Shown piece after piece: positions 41,718-50,472 of a stretch of DNA of 64,000 nucleotides (position 1 is its first letter; every line of letters begins with the position of its first letter). Made by a program: the position numbers and the translations under genes. The notes below the pieces were generated by a model. That model was given only the letters and a program-made list of their open reading frames with translations, made no database searches and was not told the DNA's origin. The DNA comes from Stenotrophomonas maltophilia (GTDB lineage: Bacteria > Pseudomonadota > Gammaproteobacteria > Xanthomonadales > Xanthomonadaceae). The DNA lies in NCBI RefSeq assembly GCF_002799245.1, contig NZ_NEQV01000006.1, positions 62,001-126,000 of the forward strand. The letters are read 5' to 3'.

Positions 41718-42338
41718 ATGAGTGCAAACCGCCCGCCGCTCTCCCCGTTGTCCACGCTGATCTTCGCCTCGCGCTGGCTGCAGCTGCCGCTGTACCTGGG
41801 CCTGATCGTGGCGCAGTGCGTCTACGTGTTCCTGTTCGGCAAGGAACTGTGGCACCTGATCTCGCATTCGGCCTCGATGGGTGAACAGCAGATCATGCTG
41901 ATCGTGCTGGGCCTGATCGACGTGGTGATGATCTCCAACCTGCTGGTGATGGTGATCGTCGGCGGCTACGAGACCTTCGTCTCGCGCCTGCGCCTGGAAG
42001 GCCACCCGGACCAGCCGGAATGGCTGAGCCACGTCAATGCCAGCGTGCTGAAAGTGAAGCTGGCAATGGCGATCATCGGCATCTCCTCGATCCACCTGCT
42101 GAAGACCTTCATCGCCAGCGGCGCGCTGGGCGGCATCCCGCTGTGCCCGCCGGAACGCATGGCGTCGGCCGCCGCCAACATCGGCGAGCAGACCTGTTCG
42201 ACGCTGACTCCCGACGGCGTGCTGTGGCAGACCATCATCCACTGCGTGTTCATCCTGTCGGCGATCGGCATCGCCTGGACCGACAAGCTGATGTCCAGCA
42301 GCCACAGCAAGTCGCACGACAAGGCGCACGACCACTGA
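41718..42338 (+). CDS. YqhA/UPF0114 family membrane protein
   Basis: A 206-residue UPF0114 protein with about four membrane helices. Characteristic stretches are [75 protein letters not shown] and the C-terminal [19 protein letters not shown]. The C-terminal tail is His/Lys-rich ([14 protein letters not shown]). The ATG at 41718 has the best match to the family start. Function unknown. Divergent from the GST gene. Confidence 0.88.
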   Translation: MSANRPPLSPLSTLIFASRWLQLPLYLGLIVAQCVYVFLFGKELWHLISHSASMGEQQIMLIVLGLIDVVMISNLLVMVIVGGYETFVSRLRLEGHPDQPEWLSHVNASVLKVKLAMAIIGISSIHLLKTFIASGALGGIPLCPPERMASAAANIGEQTCSTLTPDGVLWQTIIHCVFILSAIGIAWTDKLMSSSHSKSHDKAHDH

Positions 42339-42348
42339 GGTCGCCGCC

Positions 42349-42372
42349 GGCAACGGCGTGGCCGCCGTTGCC
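42349..42372 (+). terminator. hairpin downstream of yqhA-like gene
   Basis: GGCAACGGCG / CGCCGTTGCC arms with a 4-base loop, 11 bases after the stop codon. There is no T run, so it is a weak terminator candidate. Confidence 0.4.
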
Positions 42373-42538
42373 CCTCCCGGTCACCGCCCTTGTACGTGGC
42401 GGTGGCCGGGATGCTAGATTGCACCCTCGCCGTTGCCGGCGGTGGCGTCGGGAAACGTCACCCTGCCGCGCCCGGACCGCAGGTCCCGGCCATGCGTATC
42501 AATGATTTACGTCACGTCGTCTTCTAGAGGGGAGCAGG

Positions 42539-43552
42539 ATGTCGCACGTCTCAACGATCACCGCCGCGCGCCGGTGGCTGCCGGTTGCCCTGGCACTGGC
42601 ACTGGCCGCCTGCTCGGGCAGGGAAGAAACCGCAGCACCGGCCCCCGCCGCCGCACCCGCGGCCACCGCACCGGCCGCACCGGTAGTCGCCGCCAAGGTG
42701 CAGTCGATGGGTACCGAGCAGCTGCGTGAATCGGCCAGCCAGGCGCTGCGCGAGAACCGCATGTATGCGCCGGCCGGCGACAACGCCATCGAGTACTACC
42801 TCGCCCTGCGTGACAAGACCCCGGACGACGCCTCGGTGAAGAGCGCGCTGACCGACCTGCTGCCCTACACCCTGATCGCCGCCGAACAGCACCTGGGCCG
42901 CGAGGACTACACCGAAGCACAGCGCCTGGTGGCGTTGATCGAGAAGGTGGATGCGTCCGCGCCGGCCCTGCCTCGCCTGAAGGAGGGCCTGGCCAAGGGC
43001 GTGCAGAACGCTGCCAAGCGCACCGAGGCCGAAGCCGAGAAGGCGAAGAAGGACGCCGAGGACCGCAGCAAGCAGCAGACCGAACAGCAGCGCCTGGCCG
43101 AGCAGCGCGCCAAGGAAGCCGACGCAGCCAAGCAGATCGCCGCCCAGCAGGACGCCGCCCGCCGCGACAACGAGCGCCAGGAGGCCGAGCGCCAGGCCGC
43201 CGCCCGCCGCGAAGCCGAACAGAAGCAGCAGCAGGCCGCTGCCCAGCAGGCCAGCGCCGCACGCCAGGCCGCGGCACCGGCCGCCGCTGCAGCTCCAAAC
43301 CTGCGCCCGGTCAGCACCCCGGCACCGCGTTATCCGTCCGAAGCACTGCGCGCCGGCACTTCCGGCGAAGTACTGGTGGAAATCACCGTCGGCACCGATG
43401 GCTCGGTGATCAATGCCCGCGTGCTGCGCGCAACGCCGTCGCGCGTCTTCGATCGCGAAGCCATGAACGCAGTCAAGCGCTGGCGCTTCGAGCCGGTCAG
43501 CGCACCGGTCACCACCCGCCGCACCCTGGTATTCGCCCCGGGCGGCACCTGA
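42539..43552 (+). CDS. TonB C-terminal domain lipoprotein with central coiled coil
   Basis: A 337-residue protein. The ATG is preceded by a clear Shine-Dalgarno (GGGAGCAGG). The signal ends in lipobox LALAAC (Cys25 followed by Ser, so no inner-membrane retention Asp). An Ala-rich linker and a helical region (about residues 60-155) come next, then a long Lys/Glu/Gln/Ala coiled coil (about 155-245), and a C-terminal TonB-type domain (LRPVSTPAPRYPSEALRAGTSGEVLVEITVGTDGSVINARVLRATPSRVFDREAMNAVKRWRFEP). The TonB fold is clear, but the lipid anchor is unlike a classic energy transducer. No ExbB/ExbD gene is adjacent. Confidence 0.82.
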   Translation: MSHVSTITAARRWLPVALALALAACSGREETAAPAPAAAPAATAPAAPVVAAKVQSMGTEQLRESASQALRENRMYAPAGDNAIEYYLALRDKTPDDASVKSALTDLLPYTLIAAEQHLGREDYTEAQRLVALIEKVDASAPALPRLKEGLAKGVQNAAKRTEAEAEKAKKDAEDRSKQQTEQQRLAEQRAKEADAAKQIAAQQDAARRDNERQEAERQAAARREAEQKQQQAAAQQASAARQAAAPAAAAAPNLRPVSTPAPRYPSEALRAGTSGEVLVEITVGTDGSVINARVLRATPSRVFDREAMNAVKRWRFEPVSAPVTTRRTLVFAPGGT

Positions 43553-43556
43553 CCGC

Positions 43557-43586
43557 AAAAAGGGGACGGAGGGGATTAAGTCGTTT
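43557..43586 (+). repeat. solo arm of GGGGACGGAGGGG repeat family
   Basis: This 30-base copy is identical to the left arm of the hairpin at 28150 (AAAAAGGGGACGGAGGGG...), with no opposing arm nearby. It begins 5 bases after the TonB-domain gene stop. Confidence 0.85.
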
Positions 43587-43604
43587 CCACCCCGCCATGA
43601 CGAC

Positions 43605-43627
43605 ACGGCCCGGCAAGTCCGGGCCGT
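43605..43627 (+). terminator. hairpin downstream of TonB-domain gene
   Basis: A 9-bp stem ACGGCCCGG / CCGGGCCGT with a 5-base loop, followed at a short distance by a T-containing stretch (ATCCGTTT). Lies between the converging TonB-domain gene and the 84-residue minus-strand ORF. Confidence 0.5.
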
Positions 43628-43634
43628 ATCCGTT

Positions 43635-43889
43635 TCAGGGCAGGCTGTCGATCAGGCGCTGCAATGCCGGATCGCGCGCGGCCAGTACCTGGAACAGGCC
43701 CAGCGCATGCAGGGCCGGCAGCAGCGCACGCAGGTCGGCCTCGGCGGTGGCGCGGCGGGTGGAATCACTGGCCGGGTCCTGCCAGTCGCGGACGCTGGCA
43801 AGGAAGGCACCGACGCTGCCCTTGCGCACGGTAAGACCGTTCATCTGCACCTCGTTCTGGTGGTCGGGAAGAATGTACTGTGGCCGCAT
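43635..43889 (-). CDS. small protein of unknown function
   Basis: An 84-residue soluble protein: MRPQYILPDHQNEVQMNGLTVRKGSVGAFL.. then helical AEADLRALLPALHALGLFQVLAARDPALQRLIDSLP. No family recognised. It is divergent from the AraC-type regulator gene, 78 bases apart, the usual layout for a regulator and its target. That link is inference only. Confidence 0.6.
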   Translation of the reverse strand: MRPQYILPDHQNEVQMNGLTVRKGSVGAFLASVRDWQDPASDSTRRATAEADLRALLPALHALGLFQVLAARDPALQRLIDSLP

Positions 43890-43967
43890 GGGTGATGCTC
43901 CTGTGGGATCGGGAGCCCAGTGTGCCGCCCCGCCGCCGGCGCTTCTGCCGTATAACTGCCATTCGAT

Positions 43968-44765
43968 ATGGCAGATCAGACATCACCAGCCCTGATTGAC
44001 CCCGCTCTGGCCGATGCCGACGGTGGCCCCATCGTGCTGGCCTCCCAGTTGCGCGTGCCCGGGCGGCGTCGCACCGCGCGCCATCAGCACCTGCGCGGAC
44101 AATTGCTGGGTGCCCACCACGGCCTGCTGCGGATCGAAGCCGGGCATCTGCAGTGGCTGCTTCCGGCAGGGCACGTCGCCTGGATACCACCCTCGCTGCC
44201 CCACGCACTGGTCGGGGCCGAGGGATTCGATGGCTGGAGCCTGTACTTCAGCGCCGAGGCCTGCATGGGGCTGCCCGACCTGCCACGCATTTTCCAGCCC
44301 AGCGCGCTGTTGCAGGCCGCGATGACGCGCGCGCTGCGCTGGCCACACCCGGCACTGGACGCTGCGCAGGCACGCCTGGTTGGCGTGATCATCGATGAGA
44401 TCGCCGCCAGCACGCCCCTGCCGCTTGCCCTGCCACAACCGCAGGATCGGCGATTGCGGAAGATCGCTTCGGCGCTGGCGCGTTCGCCGGACGACCTGCG
44501 CAGTGTCGATGCATGGGCAACCACAAGCGGCCTGTCCGGTCGCAGTCTCGCCCGCCGTTGGCTGGCCGCAACAGGCATGACGCTGAGCCAGTGGCGGCAA
44601 CGCCTGCGCGTGCTGCTGTCGCTGCCACGCCTGCTGGCTGGCGAACCGGTGATCAGCGTCGCACTGTCGATGGGCTACGACACCTCCAGTGCCTTCATCG
44701 CCGTGTTCAAGCGCGAAATGGGGATGACACCAGCGCGCTACGCAAAAGGGGACGGAGGGGATTAA
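43968..44765 (+). CDS. AraC-family transcriptional regulator
   Basis: A 265-residue AraC/XylS-type regulator. The N-terminal cupin-like effector domain has LRVPGRRRTARHQHLRGQLLGAHHGLLRIE and VAWIPPSLPHALVGAEG. The C-terminal double helix-turn-helix spans about residues 155-258, ending in the signature SVALSMGYDTSSAFIAVFKREMGMTPARY. The last residues KGDGGD and the stop codon are encoded by the GGGGACGGAGGGG repeat at 44744, so the original C-terminus may have been altered. It probably regulates the divergent gene at 43635. Confidence 0.88.
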   Translation: MADQTSPALIDPALADADGGPIVLASQLRVPGRRRTARHQHLRGQLLGAHHGLLRIEAGHLQWLLPAGHVAWIPPSLPHALVGAEGFDGWSLYFSAEACMGLPDLPRIFQPSALLQAAMTRALRWPHPALDAAQARLVGVIIDEIAASTPLPLALPQPQDRRLRKIASALARSPDDLRSVDAWATTSGLSGRSLARRWLAATGMTLSQWRQRLRVLLSLPRLLAGEPVISVALSMGYDTSSAFIAVFKREMGMTPARYAKGDGGD

Positions 44766-45594
44766 GTCGCTTCTGACTCATCCGACACCGCTTCGCGGCA
44801 TTGCCTGATGTCCTGGTCCGCGACCGTGATGACAGGCTGGAACCCCTTTCAGCCTCCGAATCCCATGCCCCGACAAGCGCGCCTGATGCTGGCAGGCCAG
44901 GCCTATCATGTGATCCAACGCGGTGTGAACAAGGGCGCGATCTTCGTCGACGACATCGACCGCCAGCTGTTCCTGCACCTGTTGCACGGTGCATTCCTCA
45001 AGCACCACGTCGCACTGCATGCCTATGTCCTGATGGACAACCACATCCACCTGCTGGCCACGCCATCCACACAGCAGGGACTGGCCGGTGCGATGCGCAT
45101 GCAGGGCAACAACTACGTGCAGGCCTTCAACCAGCGGCACGGGCGCAGTGGGCCGCTGTGGCAGGGCCGCTTCCATTCCTCAATGATCGACAGCGACGCT
45201 TATCTCCTCAGCGTATACCGCTACATCGAACGCAATCCGGTTCGCGCCGGGATCGCAGCCAGCGCCGAAGATCATCCGTGGTCCAGCGTGCACGGCAACC
45301 TTCAACGGCGCGATGATCCGATGCTGACGCAGCATCCTGCGTTCAAAGCGCTGGCAGCGACCGCCCGGAAAAGGGCGACCTTGTATGCCGGGTTCCTGCG
45401 CGACGTGAATGCATCCGCCGATGTACCGGCGATCCGCAACCACAGCGCCAGGCAACGCCCAATGGGGGACGCTGCATTCCTGCGGATGGTGGAGCAGACG
45501 CTGGGGCGCCCCGTGGTGATGCGCAGACGGGGGCGTCCGCGCAAGGAGGGGACGGGAGAGGCAGAAGCGACTTAATCCCCTCCGTCCCCTTTTT
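44744..45594 (+). mobile_element. RAYT element with 32-bp perfect terminal inverted repeats
   Basis: Left end 44744-44775 and right end 45562-45593 are perfect inverted repeats of the GGGGACGGAGGGG family, here with the variant loop side AAGTCGCTTCTG. The single gene inside encodes a REP-associated tyrosine transposase. A solo repeat arm lies 1.2 kb to the left and a full hairpin of the family at 28150. This layout, RAYT gene flanked by its REP-like sequence, is the standard arrangement of these domesticated or semi-mobile elements. Confidence 0.85.
44865..45575 (+). CDS. REP-associated tyrosine transposase (Y1/HUH, RAYT)
   Basis: A 236-residue IS200-like Y1 transposase. The start MPRQARLMLAGQAYHVIQRG matches RAYTs; the frame begins 57 bases earlier but without family similarity. 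The HUH motif is His60-Ile-His62 in YVLMDNHIHLL. The catalytic Tyr lies in YRYIERNPVRAG (Tyr120). GPLWQGRFHSSMID is also typical. It would nick single-stranded REP hairpins. Its stop TAA is provided by the right terminal repeat. Whether it acts on SMAG units or on the repeat that flanks it is open; the flanking repeat lacks GTAG. Confidence 0.9.
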   Translation: MPRQARLMLAGQAYHVIQRGVNKGAIFVDDIDRQLFLHLLHGAFLKHHVALHAYVLMDNHIHLLATPSTQQGLAGAMRMQGNNYVQAFNQRHGRSGPLWQGRFHSSMIDSDAYLLSVYRYIERNPVRAGIAASAEDHPWSSVHGNLQRRDDPMLTQHPAFKALAATARKRATLYAGFLRDVNASADVPAIRNHSARQRPMGDAAFLRMVEQTLGRPVVMRRRGRPRKEGTGEAEAT

Positions 45595-45596
45595 GG

Positions 45597-46781
45597 TCAG
45601 CCGGAGATGGCCAGGCGCTCGTTGTGGTAGCGGCGTACGGCGGCGAACCAGAGCACGGCGGCCAGGCCGAGGCTGGCGCCGAGGTAGATCGCCCATACCG
45701 ACGGGGTGATGGTCTCGTGGCGGATCACCTTCAGCAGCATCTGGTTCTGCGACAGGAACGGCACGGCGTACTGCCACATCTCGCTCTTCAGCGGATAGGC
45801 CACCAGCGCGTAGCCGGGCAGCATCGGCAGCAGCATCAGCCAGGTCATGTGGCTCTGCGCTTCCTTCATGCTCTTGGCCGCAGCCGACAGGAAGGTCAGC
45901 AGCGAGGTGCCGATCAGCAGCATCGGCAACATCACCAGCAGCATCTGCAGCATCGAGCCGACGTTCATGTTGAACTGGCGGCCGATGTTGCCGGGCGCGA
46001 TCTGCGCGCTCACCTTGAACGCGACCAGGGTCAGCAGCAGCGACACGAAACCGACCACGCAGGCGGCGGCGATCTTGCCGCTGACGATCGCGCTGCGCGA
46101 GCCCGGGGTGGCCAGCAGGGGTTCCAGCGACTGCCGCTCGCGCTCACCGGCGGTAGCGTCCATCACCAGGTAGGCGCCGCCAATGAACGAGGTCAGGGTC
46201 AGCAGTACCGGCAGCAGCATCGACAGGATCATGCCGCGCTTGGCCTCGGCACTGGCCAGGTCCTGGCGCGCCACGTCCAGCGGGCGTGCCACCTGTGCGT
46301 CGATGCCGCGCGCCATCAGGCGCAGCGCACCGACCTGGCCGTTGTAGGTGGCCAGTGCCGCCTCCAGGCGGGCGCCGGGGACTTCGGCGGCGCGCCGCGT
46401 GCTGTCCTTGATCACCTCCACCAGTGCCGGCTTGCCATCGGCCCAGTCCTTGCCGAAGTCATCACTGATGCGCAGCGCCACATCGATGTCCTGGGTCCGG
46501 ATGGCCTCGGCCAGGTCCTTCGGTGCCGGTGCGGCATTGAGGCCCTGTGCGGCGAGGAAGCGCACCAGGTTCGGCGCGTTCTCGGCGCCGATGGTCGGGA
46601 TCTGCAACGGTTCTTCGATCTGGGTGCGCACCCGGCTCTCGGCCAGCTTGCCCATGCCCAGCAGCAGCACCGGGTACAGCAGCGGCCCGAACAGCAGGGT
46701 CAGCAGCAGCGTGCGGCGGTCACGCGACAGGTCGCGCAGTTCCTTGCGCATCACCGTCATCAGGGTCGACATCATGCTCAT
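45597..46781 (-). CDS. natB: ABC transporter permease, NatB-like
   Basis: A 394-residue ABC-2-type permease. N-terminal MRKELRDLSRDRRTLLLTLLFGPLLYPVLLLGM is one membrane helix. A large extracytoplasmic domain follows, then five or so helices including ILSMLLPVLLTLTSFIGGAYLVMDATAGERERQSLEPLLATPGSR, which contains the EREAxSLExLLAxP-type motif, and VGFVSLLLTLVAF. It pairs with the ATPase encoded upstream (four-base overlap). NatAB in Bacillus exports sodium; here the substrate is inferred from family only. Confidence 0.85.
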   Translation of the reverse strand: MSMMSTLMTVMRKELRDLSRDRRTLLLTLLFGPLLYPVLLLGMGKLAESRVRTQIEEPLQIPTIGAENAPNLVRFLAAQGLNAAPAPKDLAEAIRTQDIDVALRISDDFGKDWADGKPALVEVIKDSTRRAAEVPGARLEAALATYNGQVGALRLMARGIDAQVARPLDVARQDLASAEAKRGMILSMLLPVLLTLTSFIGGAYLVMDATAGERERQSLEPLLATPGSRSAIVSGKIAAACVVGFVSLLLTLVAFKVSAQIAPGNIGRQFNMNVGSMLQMLLVMLPMLLIGTSLLTFLSAAAKSMKEAQSHMTWLMLLPMLPGYALVAYPLKSEMWQYAVPFLSQNQMLLKVIRHETITPSVWAIYLGASLGLAAVLWFAAVRRYHNERLAISG

Positions 46782-47524
46782 GCGTGCAGGCCCTCTTCGC
46801 TGCCGATCAGTTTCACGAATGCGTCTTCCAGGTTGGCTTCACCGGCCTGCGCACGCAGTTCATCGGCGCTGCCGGCGGCCATCACCGTGCCCTTGGCGAT
46901 GATCACGATGTGGTCACACAACGCGCCCACCTCCTGCATGATGTGGCTGGACAGGATCACGCAACGTCCCTCTTCGCGCAGGCCCAGCAGGAAACGGCGC
47001 AGCGCGCGCGTGGTCATCACGTCCAGGCCGTTGGTCGGTTCATCGAGGATGACGTTGCGCGGGTCGTGCACCAGCGCGCGGGCGATCGCGGTCTTGGTGC
47101 GCTGGCCCTGCGAGAAGCCATCGGTCTGCCGGTCGAGGATGTCCCCCATGTCCAATGCATGCGACAGCACCTCGATACGTTCGCGGATGCGCTCGGCCGA
47201 CAGGCCATGCAGCTCGCCGAAGTAGGCGATGTTCTCGCGTGCGGTCAGGCGCTTGTAGACGCCACGCGCATCGGGCAGCACGCCCAGGTGGCGGCGCACC
47301 TCCACCGGATTCTGCGCCGCATCGATGCCATCGACGCTGATGCTGCCCTGGTCGGGGGTCATCAGCGTGTAGAGCATGCGCATGGTGGTGGTCTTGCCGG
47401 CACCATTGGGACCGAGCAGGCCGGTGATCTGCCCGTCCCCGGCGCGGAAGCCGACGTTGGCGACCGCCTGGATGCGGCCCGTGCGGGTGTCGAAGGCCTT
47501 GTGCAGGTTGTCGGCGACGATCAT
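46778..47524 (-). CDS. natA: ABC transporter ATP-binding protein, NatA-like
   Basis: A 248-residue ABC ATPase. Walker A is GLLGPNGAGKTTTMRML, the Q-loop region LMTPDQGSI, the signature FSQGQRTKTAIARALVHDP, Walker B NVILDEPTNGLDV and the H-loop LSSHIMQEV. ATG at 47524 overlaps the stop of the upstream peptidase gene (ATGA); an ATG at 47533 is the alternative. It overlaps natB by four bases. Three genes (peptidase, natA, natB) probably form one operon. Confidence 0.9.
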   Translation of the reverse strand: MIVADNLHKAFDTRTGRIQAVANVGFRAGDGQITGLLGPNGAGKTTTMRMLYTLMTPDQGSISVDGIDAAQNPVEVRRHLGVLPDARGVYKRLTARENIAYFGELHGLSAERIRERIEVLSHALDMGDILDRQTDGFSQGQRTKTAIARALVHDPRNVILDEPTNGLDVMTTRALRRFLLGLREEGRCVILSSHIMQEVGALCDHIVIIAKGTVMAAGSADELRAQAGEANLEDAFVKLIGSEEGLHA

Positions 47525-49047
47525 GGTTCCCATCCGTTGAACGAGGTGAACGCCGGCACGTAGCTCAGCGTGTCCAGGCAGCCGGCATCCAGTGCCTTGG
47601 CATCGGTCGTGTCGATGAACTGGCCGAGCAGGCGCGGCATGCAGCCGGCGGTCAATGTGCCGTGGCCCTGGCCTCGGGCGACCAGCGCACGGCCGTTGGG
47701 CAGGCCCTTGAGCACCTGCGCGGCGTAGCGCGGCGGCGTCACCGGGTCCAGCTCACCGGACAGCAGCAGCGCCGGCACGTCACTGCGCAGCGGCACGGCG
47801 TCGGTTGCTGGCGCCGGGCGGTGCGGCCACACCGGGCAGGCCGCGAAGAAGGCACTGGCGACCTCGTTGCCGAACAGCCGCTCGGGATCTTCCGCCGGCG
47901 CGTGGTAACGCGGTGCATCCTCGCTACAGATCACCGACCACTGCATGCCACGGTTGATCTGGAAATCCATGCTGCGGTTCGCGCCGCGCGCCAGCGATGC
48001 CAACGGGGCGTAGCGACCCTGTGCGGCCTCATCCAGCACCAGTGGCAGCAGCGAGGAGTACTGCGGCACGTAGGAGAAGGCGAAGGCCAGGCCGACCACG
48101 CTGTCCGGCGTCAGTACATCCTGCCGTGGTGCATTGGTACCCGGATCGCGATAGTCCACCGAAACCGGCGCTCGGCGCAGGGTATCGACCACGCTGCGCA
48201 GCTGCGCGCGGGTGTCGGTCGGGAAACGCTTGCTGCAGGTGGCATCCTTGCGGCACTGCGCCGACTGCAGGGCGATCGCGTCCTCGAAGGTGGTCGCGAA
48301 GTCGCCACCGACCACCAGCTCGTTCGGTACCACGCCATCGATGACGATGCTGCGGGTATGCTGCGGATAGGCCCCGGCATAGCGCTGGGCCACACGGGTG
48401 CCGTAGGAGCCGCCGACCAGGTTGAGCTGGTCCACGCCAAGCGCGCCACGCACCGCATCCAGATCGGCGATGGCTTCGGTGGTGGTGTAGAAGCGTGCAT
48501 CGGCACGCCCTTGCAGCGATGCGGCGCAGCGCTGGGCGTAATCGCGCAGCGATGCCTCGGAAGGCGCGGCATCCTCGTCCATCTGCAGTGGCTTGCCGTC
48601 CGCGCCCAGGCAGCTGAGCGGGTTGGAACCGCCGGTTCCGCGCTGGTCGATCAGGAACACGTCGCGCTGCTTGCGCACCTGGCGCAGCGCGGTATCGACG
48701 ATGACCGCCACCTCGCTGGCCGCCTGGCCGGGGCCACCGGCCAGGAAGAACACCGGGTCGGGCTGGCTGGCGCCGCTGCTGCCCGATTCCAGCCAGGCAA
48801 TGCGCAGGCCGATCCGGCGGCCATCGGGCTGGGCCCGGTCCTCCGGCACCTGCAGGGTGGCGCACTGCGCCTCCACGTTGGCGCTGGCGCCTTCGGTGGA
48901 CAGCGTGCAGGGCTGGAAGTCGATCGTGCCGAAGCGGCGGCTGGGTGCGTCGCTGGCGCTTCCGGCGTCGGCCGGCGGCGTCTGGCTGCACCCGGCAAGC
49001 ATCAGGCTGGCCAGCATCCCGGCCAGCGCGAGGTGGTGTCTTTGCAT
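47521..49047 (-). CDS. S33-type aminopeptidase lipoprotein (TAP-like alpha/beta hydrolase)
   Basis: A 508-residue exported alpha/beta hydrolase related to tripeptidyl/prolyl aminopeptidases. The ATG at 49047 gives a signal with lipobox MLAGC; the frame stays open far upstream only as noise. PVFFLAGGPGQAASEV is the oxyanion region, VGGSYGTRVAQRYA contains the nucleophile Ser, and the C-terminal TAP-like part carries ALLLSGELDPVTPPRYA and the His in GQGHGTLTAGC. It would trim peptides in the periplasm. It is immediately upstream of natA. Confidence 0.9.
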   Translation of the reverse strand: MQRHHLALAGMLASLMLAGCSQTPPADAGSASDAPSRRFGTIDFQPCTLSTEGASANVEAQCATLQVPEDRAQPDGRRIGLRIAWLESGSSGASQPDPVFFLAGGPGQAASEVAVIVDTALRQVRKQRDVFLIDQRGTGGSNPLSCLGADGKPLQMDEDAAPSEASLRDYAQRCAASLQGRADARFYTTTEAIADLDAVRGALGVDQLNLVGGSYGTRVAQRYAGAYPQHTRSIVIDGVVPNELVVGGDFATTFEDAIALQSAQCRKDATCSKRFPTDTRAQLRSVVDTLRRAPVSVDYRDPGTNAPRQDVLTPDSVVGLAFAFSYVPQYSSLLPLVLDEAAQGRYAPLASLARGANRSMDFQINRGMQWSVICSEDAPRYHAPAEDPERLFGNEVASAFFAACPVWPHRPAPATDAVPLRSDVPALLLSGELDPVTPPRYAAQVLKGLPNGRALVARGQGHGTLTAGCMPRLLGQFIDTTDAKALDAGCLDTLSYVPAFTSFNGWEP

Positions 49048-49115
49048 CGTGCTCGTTTCCCCTGGAGGACGTTCCTGTCGACCACGACGGGCTGCCGCGG
49101 AAGATGTGACCCAAC

Positions 49116-50318
49116 TTACACGGGCAGCGCGCCGACGGCGATGGGCAATGACGAATCCGCGGCCGTCGGCGCACAGACCAGGCGGTCCCGTCCCTCGGCC
49201 TTGGCCCGGTACAGGGCCGCGTCGGCGGCGGCAAGCAACGTCGACAGGTCCCCCTGCCCCGCATCCATCGCAAGGCCAACACTGGCGGTGACCAGCACCG
49301 GGCCGCCGGCCAGCAGCGCCGGCCGCTGCTGCAGGCGCGCGCGGATCGCGGCGGCCCGTTCCATCGCTTCGCCGCGCGTGCTTCCAGCCAGCACCAGCAC
49401 GAACTCTTCGCCGCCGTAGCGGCCCAACAGGTGCTCGTGGCCCTGCACGCAGTGCTGCAGCGTCGCCGAAAAATGGCGCAGCACCTGGTCGCCTGCCGGG
49501 TGGCCCCAACGATCGTTGATCTTCTTGAAGTGATCCACGTCGATCAGCAACAGCACCAGCGGGCGCTGCTGGCGCCGCAGCGTCTGCAGCTGCGCCTGGC
49601 CGTCGGCCAGTACTGCGCTGCGGTTGAGCAGGCCGGTCAGACCATCGGTGCGGGCCGCATGGCGCAGGTCGACCAGCATGCGCTCGACCAGCAGCAGCAC
49701 CATCGCGAAGCAACGCGCCAGTTCAAGCATCACCCCGGCAATATAGGTGGCGAACATCGGCGAACCGGTCCGCATGATGTCCTCACCGGCATCGGGCGCC
49801 AGCGGCAGCAACAGGCGTACCGCATACAACGCCGCTTCTGCCAGGAACACGGCGGCGGCCAGGCGGCAGCTGGTGCGCTGCTGTGGCGGTGCATGCCGCA
49901 GCAGCAACCCGGCGATCCAGCCGTCGACGATCAGCGCGAACACGCTGAACACCTGCAGGCGCATGCCCAGGTTCGGCCACAGCACCAGGAAGGCGAAGAT
50001 GCAGGCCATGAACGCGGCCGCCATCAGCAGCGGCCGCCACAGCGGCAATGGTTGCCCAAGATGCAGGGCCACGCCGCGCAGCATCATCAGCCCGCAGCCG
50101 GCCATCGCCGCATTGCCGGCCAGCACCGCCGGGACCAGTGGCAGGTAGGGCCGCATGGCCAGCAGGGTCACCCCCAGGGTCAGCAACCACAGGCTGATGG
50201 TCCACTGCCGCAGTACCGGCTGTCCGCGCAGCACGACCAGCAGCAGCGAGAAGCCCACCGCAATGCCGATGCAGAGCAGGAAGCCAAGCACGGTAATGGT
50301 CGGGAAATCCAGGGACAT
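49116..50318 (-). CDS. membrane diguanylate cyclase (GGDEF)
   Basis: A 400-residue protein with about six N-terminal membrane helices (residues 5-195), then a GGDEF domain making cyclic-di-GMP. The domain shows DGLTGLLNRSAVLADGQ, LIDVDHFKKINDRWGHPAGDQVLRHF and the active site GRYGGEEFVLVLAG. The product-inhibition I-site RxxD expected five residues before GGEEF is replaced by GHEH, so feedback inhibition is probably absent. The membrane region is of an unrecognised sensor type. Confidence 0.92.
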   Translation of the reverse strand: MSLDFPTITVLGFLLCIGIAVGFSLLLVVLRGQPVLRQWTISLWLLTLGVTLLAMRPYLPLVPAVLAGNAAMAGCGLMMLRGVALHLGQPLPLWRPLLMAAAFMACIFAFLVLWPNLGMRLQVFSVFALIVDGWIAGLLLRHAPPQQRTSCRLAAAVFLAEAALYAVRLLLPLAPDAGEDIMRTGSPMFATYIAGVMLELARCFAMVLLLVERMLVDLRHAARTDGLTGLLNRSAVLADGQAQLQTLRRQQRPLVLLLIDVDHFKKINDRWGHPAGDQVLRHFSATLQHCVQGHEHLLGRYGGEEFVLVLAGSTRGEAMERAAAIRARLQQRPALLAGGPVLVTASVGLAMDAGQGDLSTLLAAADAALYRAKAEGRDRLVCAPTAADSSLPIAVGALPV

Positions 50319-50472
50319 GCGGCGCTCGTCGGCCGGGGCGGCGCGCGCATCTTAGCGCCTTGCCGCGCCATCCCCGCCGCAATCTGCGGGCCACCCAGGA
50401 TGCGGGGTCGGAAAACGGCGAGCAGCACGGCCGACGCGTGCCCAGAATCCGCGGAAGACCAGGGAGACGCCC

